In this document: piece by piece, positions 12,403 through 23,615 of the stretch
Numbering within the stretch: the stretch's first letter is position 1
Layout: each line of letters starts with the position of its first letter
Source of the DNA: Bryopsis sp. KO-2023
Taxonomy: Eukaryota > Chlorophyta > Ulvophyceae > Bryopsidales > Bryopsidaceae
DNA: 64,000 nucleotides
Direction of reading: 5' to 3'
Assembly (NCBI GenBank): GCA_030272585.1
Contig: BSYQ01000001.1
Location: 10,555,001-10,619,000, forward strand
The notes under the pieces: model-generated
Database searches by the model: none
The model's input: only the letters and a program-made list of their open reading frames with translations
What the model was told of the DNA's origin: nothing
Made by a program: the position numbers and the translations under genes

Positions 12403-13449
12403 ATGACCTGGTGGGTGCGCATCAACACCCAGAAGGGTGGCATGAACAAATTTTCGACGGAAGGTGGGGTTGGCACCTGGATCTCAGCGACTTTCCACCC
12501 AAACAAACACCCGAGGATCCCGTCGCGTGTGACCGCGGAAGCTGTGGCTAAGGATTGGGATGGCGAAGGGAAGGTTGCGGTGGTCACTGGGGGTTATTCG
12601 GGGATCGGGCTCGAAACCGCCCGGGTTCTGGCGCTGCAAGGGTGCGACGTTGTGATTGCCGGTCGCGACGTAGAGAAAGGGAATGCCGCTGTGGAGGGTA
12701 TCAAGAAGGAGCACAGGCGTGCTCGAGTCCGGTTTTCAAAATTGGATCTTTCCTCGTTGCCTTCCGTGAAGTCGTTCGTTGACAACTTTGGGACGTCTCG
12801 ATCGAACCTGGACATTCTGGTGAACAACGCGGGGGTAGGCGGTTGCCCGTTCACCCTTAACGCCAGCGGTCGGGAGATTCAGTTCGCCACGAACCATGTG
12901 GGCCACTTTTTGTTGACAAATTTGCTGCTGAAACGGCTGCGAGACACTGGCAAGAGGAAGAAACGGCCGGCCAGGGTTATAACCGTCTCCAGTCACGCGC
13001 ATTTCCGTTCCTATCGCGAAGGGATCCGTTTCGGGAAATTGGACTCCCCTTTTGGATACAACAGGATGCAGTCGTACGGACAGAGCAAACTGGCAAATTT
13101 GCTCTTTGCAAGATCATTGGATGAGCGGCTGAAGGCTCGAAAAGACCCAGTCGTTTCTGTGGCAGTCCACCCAGGGGTCATTTTCACGAATCTGTTCAGA
13201 CATATTCCTGGATGGATAGTGCAGCCGCTGGAATTTGTTTCGAAATACATTTCCCTTCCTCATGTGCTGACCATACCTGAAGGGGCGGCTTCTTCTGTTT
13301 ATCTGGCCACAGCTCCGGACTGGAAACTGAAGGGAGGGGAATATTACTACAGTTGTACGATCCAGCCTTCATCAGAACAATCACAAGATCGAGATGCTGG
13401 GGATAAACTCTGGGCTATCAGCGAAAAACTTTGTGAGGGGTACCTCTAG
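12403..13449 (+). CDS. Short-chain dehydrogenase/reductase (retinol dehydrogenase/TIC32-like), intronless
   Basis: A single open frame of 348 codons. The cofactor motif TGGYSGIG is at about residues 62-69, then AGRD (basic, favouring NADP(H)), LDLSS, NNAG near 141, the catalytic Ser in ITVSSHA, and YGQSK near 225 as the Tyr-x3-Lys pair. The segment after it (VAVHPGVIFTNL) is typical of WWOX/retinol dehydrogenase/TIC32-type SDRs, which reduce or oxidise hydrophobic alcohols and ketones with NADP(H). The true substrate cannot be read from sequence. About 55 residues precede the Rossmann fold, possibly a targeting sequence; an alternative start is the in-frame Met at 12442. It has no intron, in contrast to the 4-12 exon genes nearby. 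Confidence 0.88.
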   Translation: MTWWVRINTQKGGMNKFSTEGGVGTWISATFHPNKHPRIPSRVTAEAVAKDWDGEGKVAVVTGGYSGIGLETARVLALQGCDVVIAGRDVEKGNAAVEGIKKEHRRARVRFSKLDLSSLPSVKSFVDNFGTSRSNLDILVNNAGVGGCPFTLNASGREIQFATNHVGHFLLTNLLLKRLRDTGKRKKRPARVITVSSHAHFRSYREGIRFGKLDSPFGYNRMQSYGQSKLANLLFARSLDERLKARKDPVVSVAVHPGVIFTNLFRHIPGWIVQPLEFVSKYISLPHVLTIPEGAASSVYLATAPDWKLKGGEYYYSCTIQPSSEQSQDRDAGDKLWAISEKLCEGYL

Positions 13450-14190
13450 GCTTTGTCAAGACATCAAGGAAATTGACACCTGACACTTGGGCAAGGGCGG
13501 TTGGACCTTGATATAAAAAGTCTTTGGTGACCAACCTGTGGAAATGACATGATGATGGGGTTTTGGAAAGGGGGGTTTGCCTGGGTGAGCTTTGACAAGC
13601 TGCTTTCTTTTTGAAAAGACGAGGCCATGGGGTTTTGGCTCACTTCACTCGGGAACTAACTTCAAGGTTTGCTTATTCATCCACTTGTGCCTCTGTGGTG
13701 GTGGCCCGGATCCTGATTCAGTGATTGAGAGAGACCTTGTCGAAAGGAGATTCTCCCTTCTTTGCAAAAGAGCCATCTGTTGATATCTTTCGAAATGTGT
13801 GGTTCAGAAGATTTTATTGCTCCACCTGAACTGATAAATATCGGAATGGACAGAAGTAGTTCCCTAAAGAAATTATGTCGCGCTTTCAGATAGCTCAGTG
13901 CAAAAGAAGAAAGATATGGTGGTAAAACTGGACCAAATGTTGTGAAGAAACAGAGGTAGATTAGTGTTGAAAAAATATACTTCGAAACTGAAAAATATAT
14001 TACAAACTGAACCATGGGTTCAAAAGAGAATAAGATAGATGATGGATGAACGTTCAGCTCATCACAGACTTCCTGATTAAGCCCCCTTTTATTTTTCAAC
14101 AGGTTTTTTGTCTGAAACCATCTAGCAGGGACCCAAGTTGTGATATAGAGTCATCTAATTGTCCCACAAAAATTAATTCGCCTTGAAGCG
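13450..14190. other. Convergent intergenic region
   Basis: Spacer between the 3' ends of the dehydrogenase (+) and the lactonase (-). A minus-strand open frame of about 140 codons at 13677-14099 has no motif and an unconvincing composition, so I do not call it a gene. Confidence 0.4.
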
Positions 14191-15315
14191 TCAAAGACCA
14201 TTAACATTCAGCTCGACTGCGTAAATGTCCGTCTCTGCCAGCATCACTAGCGTGTCGTCCGCGAACGCAAGGTTTGCAACACCGTTCGCCACGAGAATCT
14301 TTCCGAGCAGGGCCCCCTCCGCAGAGAAAACTGAAACACCGTCCCCAGCTCCAACGTAGACGTTTCCAGCAGCGTCGAGCTTCAACCCATCAGGAATCTT
14401 ATTATCGACGACAGCGAAAACTCGTCGGTTTTGCACCGCCACTTCACCCGTGGGTTTCTTCTCCAAGTCGAACGCGTACACTGCATGCGGCCTCAACCTA
14501 TCGAAACTCCCGTCGCCCTCGAAGAAACCGCTGTCGGAGGCGTACAGAACAGTTTCGTTGGGTGAGATCGCCAACCCGTTCGGCTTGACGAAACCGTCCG
14601 CGACGACCTTGGGTACTTTAGTTTCGGGGTCCAGCCGCCAGATATACTCTCCAAGCTCAGGCTCCGTGCGGAAATTCTGTTCGTGTCCGTAGGAGGGATC
14701 TGTGAACCAAATAGCCCCGTCCTTTGTGGAAAGCACGTCGTTCGGGCTGTTAAACTTCAGCCCAAACCAATTATCCACCACCGTTTTAACCTCGAGCGTT
14801 TGGGGATCCAATCGAACGATGCTGCCGCCCACAGAGCCACGGCCCTGCGAGCACACCAGAATCTTCCCGTCGTTATCCAGACTCAAGCCGTTGGCCATCG
14901 GTATCGGCTCCTTTGGGACGACTTTCGCCACGTCACCGGTAGACACCAAAACCTTATAGATCTCCACGAACTGATCGACGCCGGACGTATCGCCGAGTCT
15001 GTTGGACGTGAAAAACACTTCCCCTGTTCTTTTAATATACGCGCCCCCCTCGTGTGCGAAAGCGAAATCCTTGCTTGCGAGTTTCTTCAGCCGCGGCTTC
15101 CTCCCTATCACTTCCCGAAAGGAGTCGGCGATAACTTGAAACTCGCACCCTTCGGGAACGGTTTGATCAGGGCTTGCCCCGCCATCAACCTCGGTATCTG
15201 AAAACTGGTCGAGCTTTTCCCTCTGAACGTCAGGCCCCAACACACTGCCTTGAAAAGTGCAGACATTCGACTCACTGGCACCAACACCGAGCGCGAGCAA
15301 GGCGAAAACAATCAT
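14191..15315 (-). CDS. Secreted SMP-30/gluconolactonase-like beta-propeller, intronless
   Basis: An uninterrupted 374-codon frame from the Met at 15315. The frame stays open upstream, but with no earlier ATG, and this Met begins a good signal peptide (MIVFALLALGVGASES). The SMP-30/gluconolactonase/LRE family motifs follow in order: HEGGAY (metal-binding Glu), NGLSLDNDGKI, SPNDVLSTKDGAIWFTDP, KPNGLAISPNETVLYASD and IPDGLKLDAAGNVYVG. These supply the Glu, Asn, Asn and Asp that bind the divalent metal in the six-bladed propeller. Family members hydrolyse sugar lactones or organophosphates, and the substrate here is not readable. Two Cys flank the N-terminal region (CTFQG and CEFQV) and could form a disulfide. 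The gene has no intron and bacterial-like motif spacing. Confidence 0.88.
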   Translation of the reverse strand: MIVFALLALGVGASESNVCTFQGSVLGPDVQREKLDQFSDTEVDGGASPDQTVPEGCEFQVIADSFREVIGRKPRLKKLASKDFAFAHEGGAYIKRTGEVFFTSNRLGDTSGVDQFVEIYKVLVSTGDVAKVVPKEPIPMANGLSLDNDGKILVCSQGRGSVGGSIVRLDPQTLEVKTVVDNWFGLKFNSPNDVLSTKDGAIWFTDPSYGHEQNFRTEPELGEYIWRLDPETKVPKVVADGFVKPNGLAISPNETVLYASDSGFFEGDGSFDRLRPHAVYAFDLEKKPTGEVAVQNRRVFAVVDNKIPDGLKLDAAGNVYVGAGDGVSVFSAEGALLGKILVANGVANLAFADDTLVMLAETDIYAVELNVNGL

Positions 15316-15969
15316 AGCTGCGCCGCAGTTCAACACGATGTTGGTATGTTTGTGAACATGGATGGAGGGGGAGTTGGTGGTTTGGGGGCTGTGAGTCAAC
15401 TGGTTCGGGTTGTAAAGGACGTAAGTCCTCCAAACCTGTAAAAATATCCCGTTTGTCAATTGGTTGCATCAGAATGGGTCGAATTGAAACGTGTGTCGAT
15501 TTTTGCGGCTGGGCTGCAAGAAAAGGTGACAGTAAACTGAGTTTGTGGTTGGGGGGCTGTCGTCGTGAATCGAAGAGAGAACACTGCGGGGTATTTGAGA
15601 AGGGCGACCAGTGGAAGCGACAGTCCTTTGCCTTTGGTGCTATTCGACAGTTGCTCACTTTGTTTACCACGGAACTCTTTCCATTTTTAACACAACAATT
15701 CCCACACGGGCTGCAGAGCAGCGAAACTTGAAGCACACACATACGAAAACGTCTACCCAAGCAAGAATGTCTCCGTTGAGCGGAATCTGCCTTTGGGCAT
15801 TGTCGTCAGTCGACGTCCCATCTCGATCACAAGAATCCAACCCCCAGCTCCCCCGTGTTCTATTTCCAAAACCTCGACCACCCGTCCTTATTCAAATTCC
15901 TCCTTTTCTTTTACCCACGCGTTCGTGCGCTCGGTTGAGGCGAAAGCATAGCTCTAGAAATTGGCGGTG
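15316..15969. other. Divergent intergenic region (lactonase / GST)
   Basis: The leaders and promoters of two head-to-head genes lie here. Overlapping open frames on both strands (up to 160 codons) have no recognisable domain and are not called. I see no clear core promoter element. Confidence 0.4.
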
Positions 15970-17899
15970 ATGGACACCAAGCCGATCACTCTGTATACCG
16001 CCGCCACCCCAAACGGATTCAAAGCATCGATCACGTTGGAAGAGTTGGGCGTGCCGTACGAAGTTCGTAGCGTCGATTTGAGCAAAGGAGAGCAAAAGGA
16101 GGCCTGGTTTCTGAAAATCAGCCCAAACGGAAAAATCCCTGCAATTGGTAAAGCTTCAATGAGATATTCATCCAGCAGCTGATTTAAAGGAAATCCACCC
16201 TTCAGACTTTTTCATGAAAAATGAATGGAGGAATCTTTAACAATGGCTTGCTCATGATCTATATTCACCCTCGAACAAATCAACGAAGCACAGGTCGAGG
16301 CCAATTAAATTGTCTGCTTTGTCAATATGCTTGCATCCTAGCAAAGGTCAAACCCCCAAGTCTCAAAGCTTTATTTCATTCACAAAAACACTCTCTGCTT
16401 ATTATCAGTAATTTTTTGCCAGCATCCATGCACCAGAAAACCAATCTGGAGGTTTGCAAATAAACTGCCCTTTGAACAGACCCTTTTGAGAGAGTGGATT
16501 TTTTTGCCCCTGAGCATACAATCGATAAAGAAATATATAGATGTTTCTTAAATAAATATGCTTCTTCGAGAGTGCATATGTGGCCTGCAGTGGATCACTG
16601 GCACGATGATGTGGCAATCTTTGACAGCGGAGCCCTCATGTTGTATCTAGTCGAGCAATATGGTGAAGGGAATTTGATGCCCGAGCTGATGCCAAGAGAG
16701 CCCAAGGAGCGATCAGAGGTTCTTTCATGGTTAATGTTTCATTTGGTGAGTCAACTCCTCATCTCACCACAAAGTGTTTACTCATGCATGCGTGCGTGGA
16801 GGTTCCATTACCAATATGAAACATGTGTTTTACATTTGAAGCAAGAAACGAGTGTTTTTGGGAAGTATGAATGGGAGAGATTGTGTTATTGCGAAGTCTG
16901 ACATGGGGCCCACGCAAGGGGAAGCTGCGTATTACGTCCGAACAGAGGAAAGCAACCCGATGGCCCAGCGCCGATTATTGAAAGAGACCAAGCAGATGTA
17001 TAGTGTGCTTGACAAAGCACTGAAAGGTCAGCTTCCATCCCCCCCTCCCAATCGAGTTTTGAACGAAAAACTTTGAGTATGTTTTCTGCGCAATGATTGT
17101 TCATATATCCCTTCTGTCTCTATTTTTTTTGAAAGGTTGAAAGCTTGAACTTTTAAAGATTCTTCTTCTTGATTTTCTGGTTTGGTGGAAATTTTCAGGG
17201 AAGAAATTTCTGGCTGGTGGAAGATTTTCCCTGGCAGACATTGCTCACTTCTGCTGGGTGGCGTTTCATTTTCACGTTGGAATTTCATTGGATGACTTCC
17301 CAAACATTAAAGTACAGTTCGGCAAGCCACACAATAACAGGACATGACATGAGTGCAGAGCATCGCTGAGCTTTCTTGCATTAAACTTTTACATTTGCAT
17401 TGTCCATCCATAGATTCACAGAGGAGCCAACAATTTCTGAAATATAATTCATTCGATCCCTGCTGTCTTGTTTTTCTGAAAAAAGAAAGTGAAAAAGTTA
17501 ACCGAGCAAAATTTGAGCAAGCTTTGCTTTTGGATTTAGGAATGGGTCTATCGGATATATGGCCGAGAGGCCGTCAAAAGGGGACTGAATGTTCCTGTTG
17601 AGTTCAAGTACAAGGTAATCAAAACCCTTTATTTTGAGGATTCTTTTTCTCTTTGGTCCGTGTCTTTTTTTTCTCTGTGAAAATTTACTGAGAGGAGGTG
17701 TACAGCTCTTTCACAGATGAATCCTTCGAAATATGTTTTTTGTTTAGAATTTGTTCTTTGAAGTAAAGAAAGGGGGGGATTCTTTTTGCTTTTTTTTTTA
17801 GAGGATAAGAATGTAATGCTTTTTTTGCAGGAGCTGTTTCAGGATGCTTCGACAATGAAGAAGTGGGTGGAAGCAGCAAGGAAAAGGATTCTGGACTAG
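15970..17899 (+). CDS. Glutathione S-transferase, YfcG/Ure2 (nu)-like, 6 exons
   Basis: Exons are 15970-16147, 16591-16745, 16897-17026, 17199-17311, 17540-17614 and 17831-17899, for 239 residues with all junctions in phase. The thioredoxin-like half begins [20 protein letters not shown], where the TPNG turn is the glutathione-activating site of YfcG/Ure2-type enzymes. It continues with [12 protein letters not shown] (cis-Pro) and [16 protein letters not shown] (the Glu/Asp-Ser glutathione pocket). The helical half has [25 protein letters not shown] and DDFPNIK. Relatives use glutathione for disulfide reduction or peroxide reduction, usually in the cytosol. No targeting extension is seen. The acceptor of exon 3 has a weak pyrimidine tract, but the frame and homology fix it. 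Confidence 0.87.
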
Positions 17900-19754
17900 A
17901 CTGGAATTTCGAAGTTTTGTGTAGTGTTTGTGTGATTTTTTATTTTCTTTTGTTTTGCATTTTTTTATTTTTGTTCGTTCTGTTTAGTCCCTTGGACTTT
18001 GTACGATTGTGTTTTCTTGCTTTTAAGTGTGTTGTATGTGGGATCTGGGTTGTTGAAGCCAAAGCCAGACCTTGTTGGCAGGGAGAGGCTTCTTCTGAAA
18101 GGAAAAAAAAAATGATTCTGACAATTGTGCCTCTGGTTGGATAAATGTTGTTTTATGAAGGGATTTTTAAGCTGTGTGCTATAATCTTGATCATAAGTCC
18201 ATTCTCAAGACTTCAACCGATTCGCAGAAGAAAAAAATGTTGAAACAAAATATAGGCCACAGGGTAGTGCATAGCAGTAATGCTCCCCACAGACAAATTA
18301 AAAAAAAAAACAGGAGTCCTGCTGGGTGGCTTGTTTAGGGATGGACGATTTTTCTGCCCTTCACTTCGCATCGATAGGCACTGGACAAACCCTAGCAAAA
18401 GAAAAGAACTTCGAAAATAAATCCGGTCTCAGTATAATTACAACCTTCGATTGCAAATCTACCTCATCAACACAAACATATATTTTTTTTCCAGTTATTC
18501 GCTTCTTTTCTTTCTTTTTTTTTTTTTGGGACGTTCCATGATCCTGCCCTGTGGATTTTTCTTTATTACTCTTCCTAAAATTAAAATTATTTTTGGACAC
18601 CTTTCTTGAAATTGAAAACGCACACGCAAAATTTGCAAACCGCCCCAGGCTTGATCGGTCACAATTCAGCACTTATCCTTAACCCTATTTAATCACTTGG
18701 ATTTTTTTTTTATATGTCAATTTCACATATTATGCAAAACATATTTTCTACTTTTCCACTTTCCAATGATTTGAAACCGTTTTTTTTCATTCATTTTCTT
18801 TGTCTTTTTTGATCGAATTCACATAACTTGTTTTTTTGTTTTTTGTTTTTTCTTGCAACATATTTGTCATGTACAAATCCAAGTTCAATTATCAAGTATT
18901 ATGGCTACTAATATTTGTCAAACCAAAAATTTTACTGGATCCATTCATCCGTTGTTTTTTTCTTTTTCCTTTTTTTTCCTAATCAATTTTTTTAATTCCC
19001 TGCTGTTTAACCTTTTTTTCTCAAAAAAAGAAAAAGAAAACAAATATCAAGAATGCCCCCAACCAAACATCCTTTCTTGAATTATCAATCCACCCACCAA
19101 AGCTAAATATTATGTTAAAATCTCCAAAAGACTCGACCCCCACTACTTCACAAAAGAAAATCGCTTGAAAAGTTAAAAAACCTTTTACAGTTATTGGAGC
19201 CGAGTCTGACATACAGGGGCAAAAGAATCCCCCCCCCTGGAAAATGCAATTTTCATACACACAGTGTAATTGTTCCTAATTCAAGCTCATATCCACAAAC
19301 GCACGAAACGAAAAAAAAAAGAAAAAAAGGCTGGGTTCGGTGGAAAATTATTATGTAAGACCCATGTGATCTCGTCCCTCTGTGTGGGTAGACTTACATG
19401 TATTCGCTGAAAAAGGGGCAAAAAAAAAGATATTACTAAACCTGCTCCATCCCACAGGCAAGCAAGCCAACCCAACCCCACCCAACCCCACCGTTTTCTG
19501 GGTAGCAATTTTGGTTATGTTGAAAAGCTTGCCATTTGGATCGCACCCATCATGAAAACAAATTTTGCTTGTGCTTTCCATTCCTTTTTTCTGAAAGGAA
19601 GAGGAGGGGGGGTGAAATATTCAAAATATTTGTCCAGAAAGAAAGACGAAAATCAAAAACAAAATAACCTATACAGGGGGGAAAAAAAATTGTACAAATT
19701 TACGGGATGCATACACTACACGCAAGCTTTTTTTTTCTCCATTTTATCGCTCCC
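17900..19754. other. T-rich convergent intergenic region
   Basis: This 1.85 kb stretch between the GST 3' end (+) and the coiled-coil gene 3' end (-) is rich in T and A runs. Open frames are short and low in complexity. It holds the two 3' untranslated regions and nothing else that I can support. Confidence 0.45.
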
Positions 19755-20805
19755 TCAGTCGAGCCAAGGACACATTTTACATGCAACAAAAGGGTCTGAT
19801 CGAACATGCTGATTCTCGGTGCATTCCGAAGGCGATTCCCCGAAGGTCAACTCGGGCCGATTCAACGTTTTGTTGAAACTCATCACAGAGGTGATCAAAC
19901 AGCACACCGCCACAACAGCACTGATGCTCCCCAGACTGACTGGCAGTTTCATTCGCATGCGAATGACCAGTCGATGGAAAGCACTGGTCAGGTTTTTCCC
20001 CACGGAGCGCCGCTTGTTTTGATGAGAATCCTCGTTCTTCTTTTTGTGCGAGTCGGGCCCACAACCAGCTTCCTCTTTTGATGGAAGACTCAGACTGTCC
20101 CGACCCTGATTCAAAAATAAGCAAAAGAAAAAGAGATGTGCCATTTCAGACGACATTTCCTGACCTCACTTACCCTAAACAGTGGATTTCACCCCCCCTT
20201 AGGAACAAGCTTCTGTTTCTGGAGGGAACTGCACTAGAGATATCGGCACAGCAATACATCCGCGATGACGTTTTCCTTTCGAATTTCAGCACCACCTTCC
20301 GTTCGTTTCCCTCCCAGTATTCATGTGAATCGTACGTTCACAGACAATTCAACCGTACCTTCGGAGGATTTTCCCAAGGTTCGATTTGCACCACGTCGCC
20401 TTGACCGCCTTCGACACCGCCCCCCGCCTCCGCGAAAACTCCAATATCACTCGACCCCTGCGCTTGCCCCAGTTCCCCGTCCCCCCGGCTGCCCCCCGCT
20501 TCTTCACTCCGATCACCCCGCTCTGCACGGTCGTTGTAATTTCCCGAAATCGATCGCGTCCGGACATCATGCTCGACCTCCAATTCACGTGGGCTTTCCA
20601 AAGACTCCAACCGTCTGCGCAACACGACCACCTCTTCGGCCAATTCTTCCACCACGTTCTCCAATGACAAGATCCGCTGGTCGAGCGCGGACTTCATCGA
20701 AGTGGCAAACTCCCTCGTATCGTCGATTTCACTGCCCGCGGCCCGTCCCTCTTCTGGCTCGACATCGAACAGAATGTTTTCCTGCATCATGGACGCGGTC
20801 GACAT
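19755..20805 (-). CDS. Coiled-coil protein with one C-terminal membrane segment, 2 exons
   Basis: Exons are 20805-20359 and 20105-19755, for 265 residues, joined by one 253-base GT-AG intron in phase 0. I do not recognise the family. Residues 30-75 form a heptad-patterned helix (ILSLENVVEELAEEVVVLRR). A Gly/Glu/Ser-rich acidic linker follows, then a basic patch (HKKKNEDSHQNKRRSVGKN). One hydrophobic segment lies at about 203-226 (LPVSLGSISAVVAVCCLITS), preceded by RLVIRMRMK and followed by about 40 residues. With no signal peptide and positive charge on the N-terminal side, the bulk is expected to face the cytosol, as in tail-anchored or C-terminally anchored tethers. That topology is inference. 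The ATG at 20805 is the first of the frame. Confidence 0.65.
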
Positions 20806-21556
20806 AACTCGCAGCTCACAGAGAGGCTGTGTGAAGGGAGCGTCGCCTCTCCCCTAAACGGAGTACTACCGGTTTCTGATTAGGATGAGCTCGTTCGATG
20901 CGACTGGGTTTACCACGCTCAGGTTGCGTCACGTGCGTTGGGCAGAGGAGGAGGTGGACGATGGGGGGGGGCTCATATCTCGCAACTTTTACTGTGTTCA
21001 CGGGAAACGCACAAATTCTCCAATGAGATTACCATCACATTGCTTTTTCTTGCTTTTGTTCCGCCCTTTATCGATCGCTCCACGGTGGATTCGTTTCTTT
21101 TTTTTTCAGGGAGTGCTTGATTGAAGTTGTTTTTCAAGCAACTTTGGGGAAAAAAGAGTCCATAAGGTTGTTGAGGGGATGCTGTCCTCCCAGAAAAAAA
21201 TAAATTCGTGGCTTTGCTTTGTCGTATGCAAAGCCAGGAAATGTTCCTTTTTCTATTCTTGTATCTATCCTCCGAGCTCGATGACTTGTGGAACTTGGCT
21301 AAGCCAATAAGCAATCGTGCAGTACTTGCAAAGACTGCCCAACCCGTGGTGCGTGCATGATCTGGAGGCTATCGCTCAAGTCGATGAACTCGTAGGCTCG
21401 CTTTCGGTGACAGCGTTTCCAGTTCCTCATAAGATACAGTGTCTGTCGTCGGAACGCCAACCGTTACTTGGCGCCAAACACATAACGGAATATCCCCACA
21501 ACGCAACCACCAAAACGCATAAACAATCGAAGAAACTTCCCTTGCCTTGAGAGGGA
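20806..21556. other. Intergenic region with uncalled open frames
   Basis: Open frames of 60-110 codons occur on both strands (20885-21124 +, 21317-21550 +, 21299 to about 21460 -). Some look coding in composition, but no two frames can be tied together by splice sites with confidence. It should contain the promoter of the minus-strand coiled-coil gene. Confidence 0.35.
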
Positions 21557-21745
21557 ATGAGTTCAAAAAACATAAGCAACATCAATCCGGATCTCAAGAC
21601 TTCACCTCAGACAGCATTCCTTAGTGAACATGCCAAGCTTGGGATGTTCACTTTTTTGAAAAAGAGACTCGTAGAACTCCCTGTGCGAGGCAGCGCCTTG
21701 ATAGACCAGCTGAAGAGATACGACAGTCGAGCGCCAGGGGCTTGA
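21557..21745 (+). CDS. Possible small protein of 62 residues
   Basis: This is an ATG-started frame (GGGAATGAG context) of 62 codons ending in TGA. The composition is protein-like: a polar N-terminus, then FTFLKKRLVELPVRGSALID as an amphipathic basic helix. I do not recognise it. It could be a complete small gene, for example a mitochondrial accessory subunit, or the last exon of a longer plus-strand gene whose upstream exons I could not identify. No antisense gene explains it. Confidence 0.35.
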   Translation: MSSKNISNINPDLKTSPQTAFLSEHAKLGMFTFLKKRLVELPVRGSALIDQLKRYDSRAPGA

Positions 21746-23587
21746 CCAGTGGATAAAAACGAACCTTCACAATCTTCTTGTGACCCTATTGTGGCCCGTT
21801 TCCGTGGCGGCGCGCAACAAGAAAGGAAAAAGGAGAGGGAAAGAAAATGGCAACCAGAGCTTGACTAAGATGCTTTTGATTGTTCAACAGCAAACAAGCT
21901 CTAGATGTGAAAAAAATGTTGTGATTGCTCTCTTTGATTTTGCTTGGAAACATTGAGATTTTTTATTGCTATTGAGTTGTTTTGTTATTGTATTTTTTCT
22001 TTGTGGAAGAGAAAAAAATGGGGAGAATAACAATTTTTGATTATGCTTGCATATTGGATGCATTGGAGGCCACACAACTGATGTGTGATAACATTGATTT
22101 CAGGGGACATTTTTTCTTGATTGCTGAACTGATGGGATTTACCATCGATATGAAGTCAGTTAAGAGTGTTGACTGGGGAATGATCAAAAGAGGGAGAAAA
22201 GTGTTTTTGTATTGCTGAGATCCAAAAAATGGGAGAGTGATATATTGTCTGCTGTCAACATTGGTGTAGTTGAAAAGAGTGGGGTCCAGTGAACAAAAAA
22301 CCATGGGAGTTTTAGTCTTTGAAAGAAGCAGTGTGTGAAATGGAAGGAAATACAATATGTAAAATCTATTTTTTTTATGAAGAGACATTGTGTTTTGGAA
22401 ATAACAACTGTGTTACAGTCGACCTTTTCGATAGACTTGAGCGAGATGCAGTAGCAACACAAGGGCTTTCCAAGGATAAGAAAACTCTTCCCTCGCTTTT
22501 GATCGTAGGTTTGAATGTAGTTGGCAAGGCGGTGGTTAGAAAATGATTCTTGAGACGGTCAGCAAATTGGGAAGATTTTCAGTGATTATTGTAAGTCTGG
22601 TCCAGGAAATTGCATGCAGTTGGGTCAAAATTTTACGAATTTGTTGGGGATGAACGGGTAACAACACAAGGAAACCTGGTACTATGAATAAATATTGTAC
22701 TAGAATTCTATCTTTCAAGTTGGGACACGTGATCGCTATTTTTCCCAAAAACAATAAGAAAAAAACCAAACACAGATGTGACAACTAAGCACATCAAAAA
22801 AAAAAGTCTGCAATGCATATGAATGGCTGATTGAAAATGGTTTAGTTCAGAAAATCTTAAGAAGAAGGTAACCAGCTTTTTTTGTTGTAGAAGCTTCAAG
22901 AAAAACAAAACCCAACGGCAAGCGATTCAAACTCTTTCTTTTTAAATGAACGGCGGTTGGGTGGACTATAAACGAAGTGGTCTACAATTCAATATATTTT
23001 GAAATTAAGTAGGCTGGTGTTACAGTGGGGAATGTGTGATGACTGTGGGTTGACAGATTGCATTGGTTGACTCACTGGTGGTAGTTGGGAGGCTACAGTT
23101 ATGCCTCAACCCCCTCTTATACGTTCGTGACATTCGACAGTGTTGTAATATTCTTGGGTCTGAACCTTTGCCCTAACCAATCCGACCGCGCCTAAAACAC
23201 TGGAAAGAAAAATTGAAAATTCTTAACCCGAAAACGACCAAGACATGAGAGCCGTTGGGGGTTGCGTTAGTAACAGAAATCCTCTGCTCGGGTCCAGTCA
23301 CCAATAGAGATGTCAGAATCGACAGACGCGCGCGCGCCTGATTGATCTACACAACTCCAACAACCACCTCCACATGGAGGACTTGCAACCAGAGAACGTC
23401 TTTCAGTTGCACTTCTCGCAGACGGTTGGGATGCGAGATTAGTATTTAACAGTTCAGGTTCAAAGCCTACAGTTCGGGTGGCCCCCGCCGCCGCACCCTC
23501 TCACGTCAACAAACCGTTTCTGACGGTGTGTTTCTGGTGCCATCCAGGGACCCCCGACGATGGAGCCCCAAGACGCTGCCACTAGCT
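21746..23587. other. Intergenic region; GC-rich block from about 23,290
   Basis: The first 1.5 kb is AT-rich with no supported exon. From about 23,290 the base composition shifts to GC-rich, with a CG dinucleotide run near 23,328 and many short palindromic words, leading straight into the ribozyme. This block has no long open frame on either strand. It may be the untranslated end of a non-LTR retroelement. Confidence 0.35.
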
Positions 23588-23601
23588 AGCCCTATAGGGC
23601 T
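23588..23601. repeat. Perfect 14-bp palindrome upstream of the ribozyme
   Basis: AGCCCTATAGGGCT is its own reverse complement and ends 14 bases before the predicted ribozyme cleavage site. As RNA it could form a short hairpin, and as DNA a dyad site. Its link to the ribozyme is positional only. Confidence 0.7.
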
Positions 23602-23615
23602 GCAAAAAGGTGCGT

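Noticed and set aside
13677-14099. 140-codon minus-strand frame between dehydrogenase and lactonase
   Set aside because: No motif or splice-linked continuation; likely chance.
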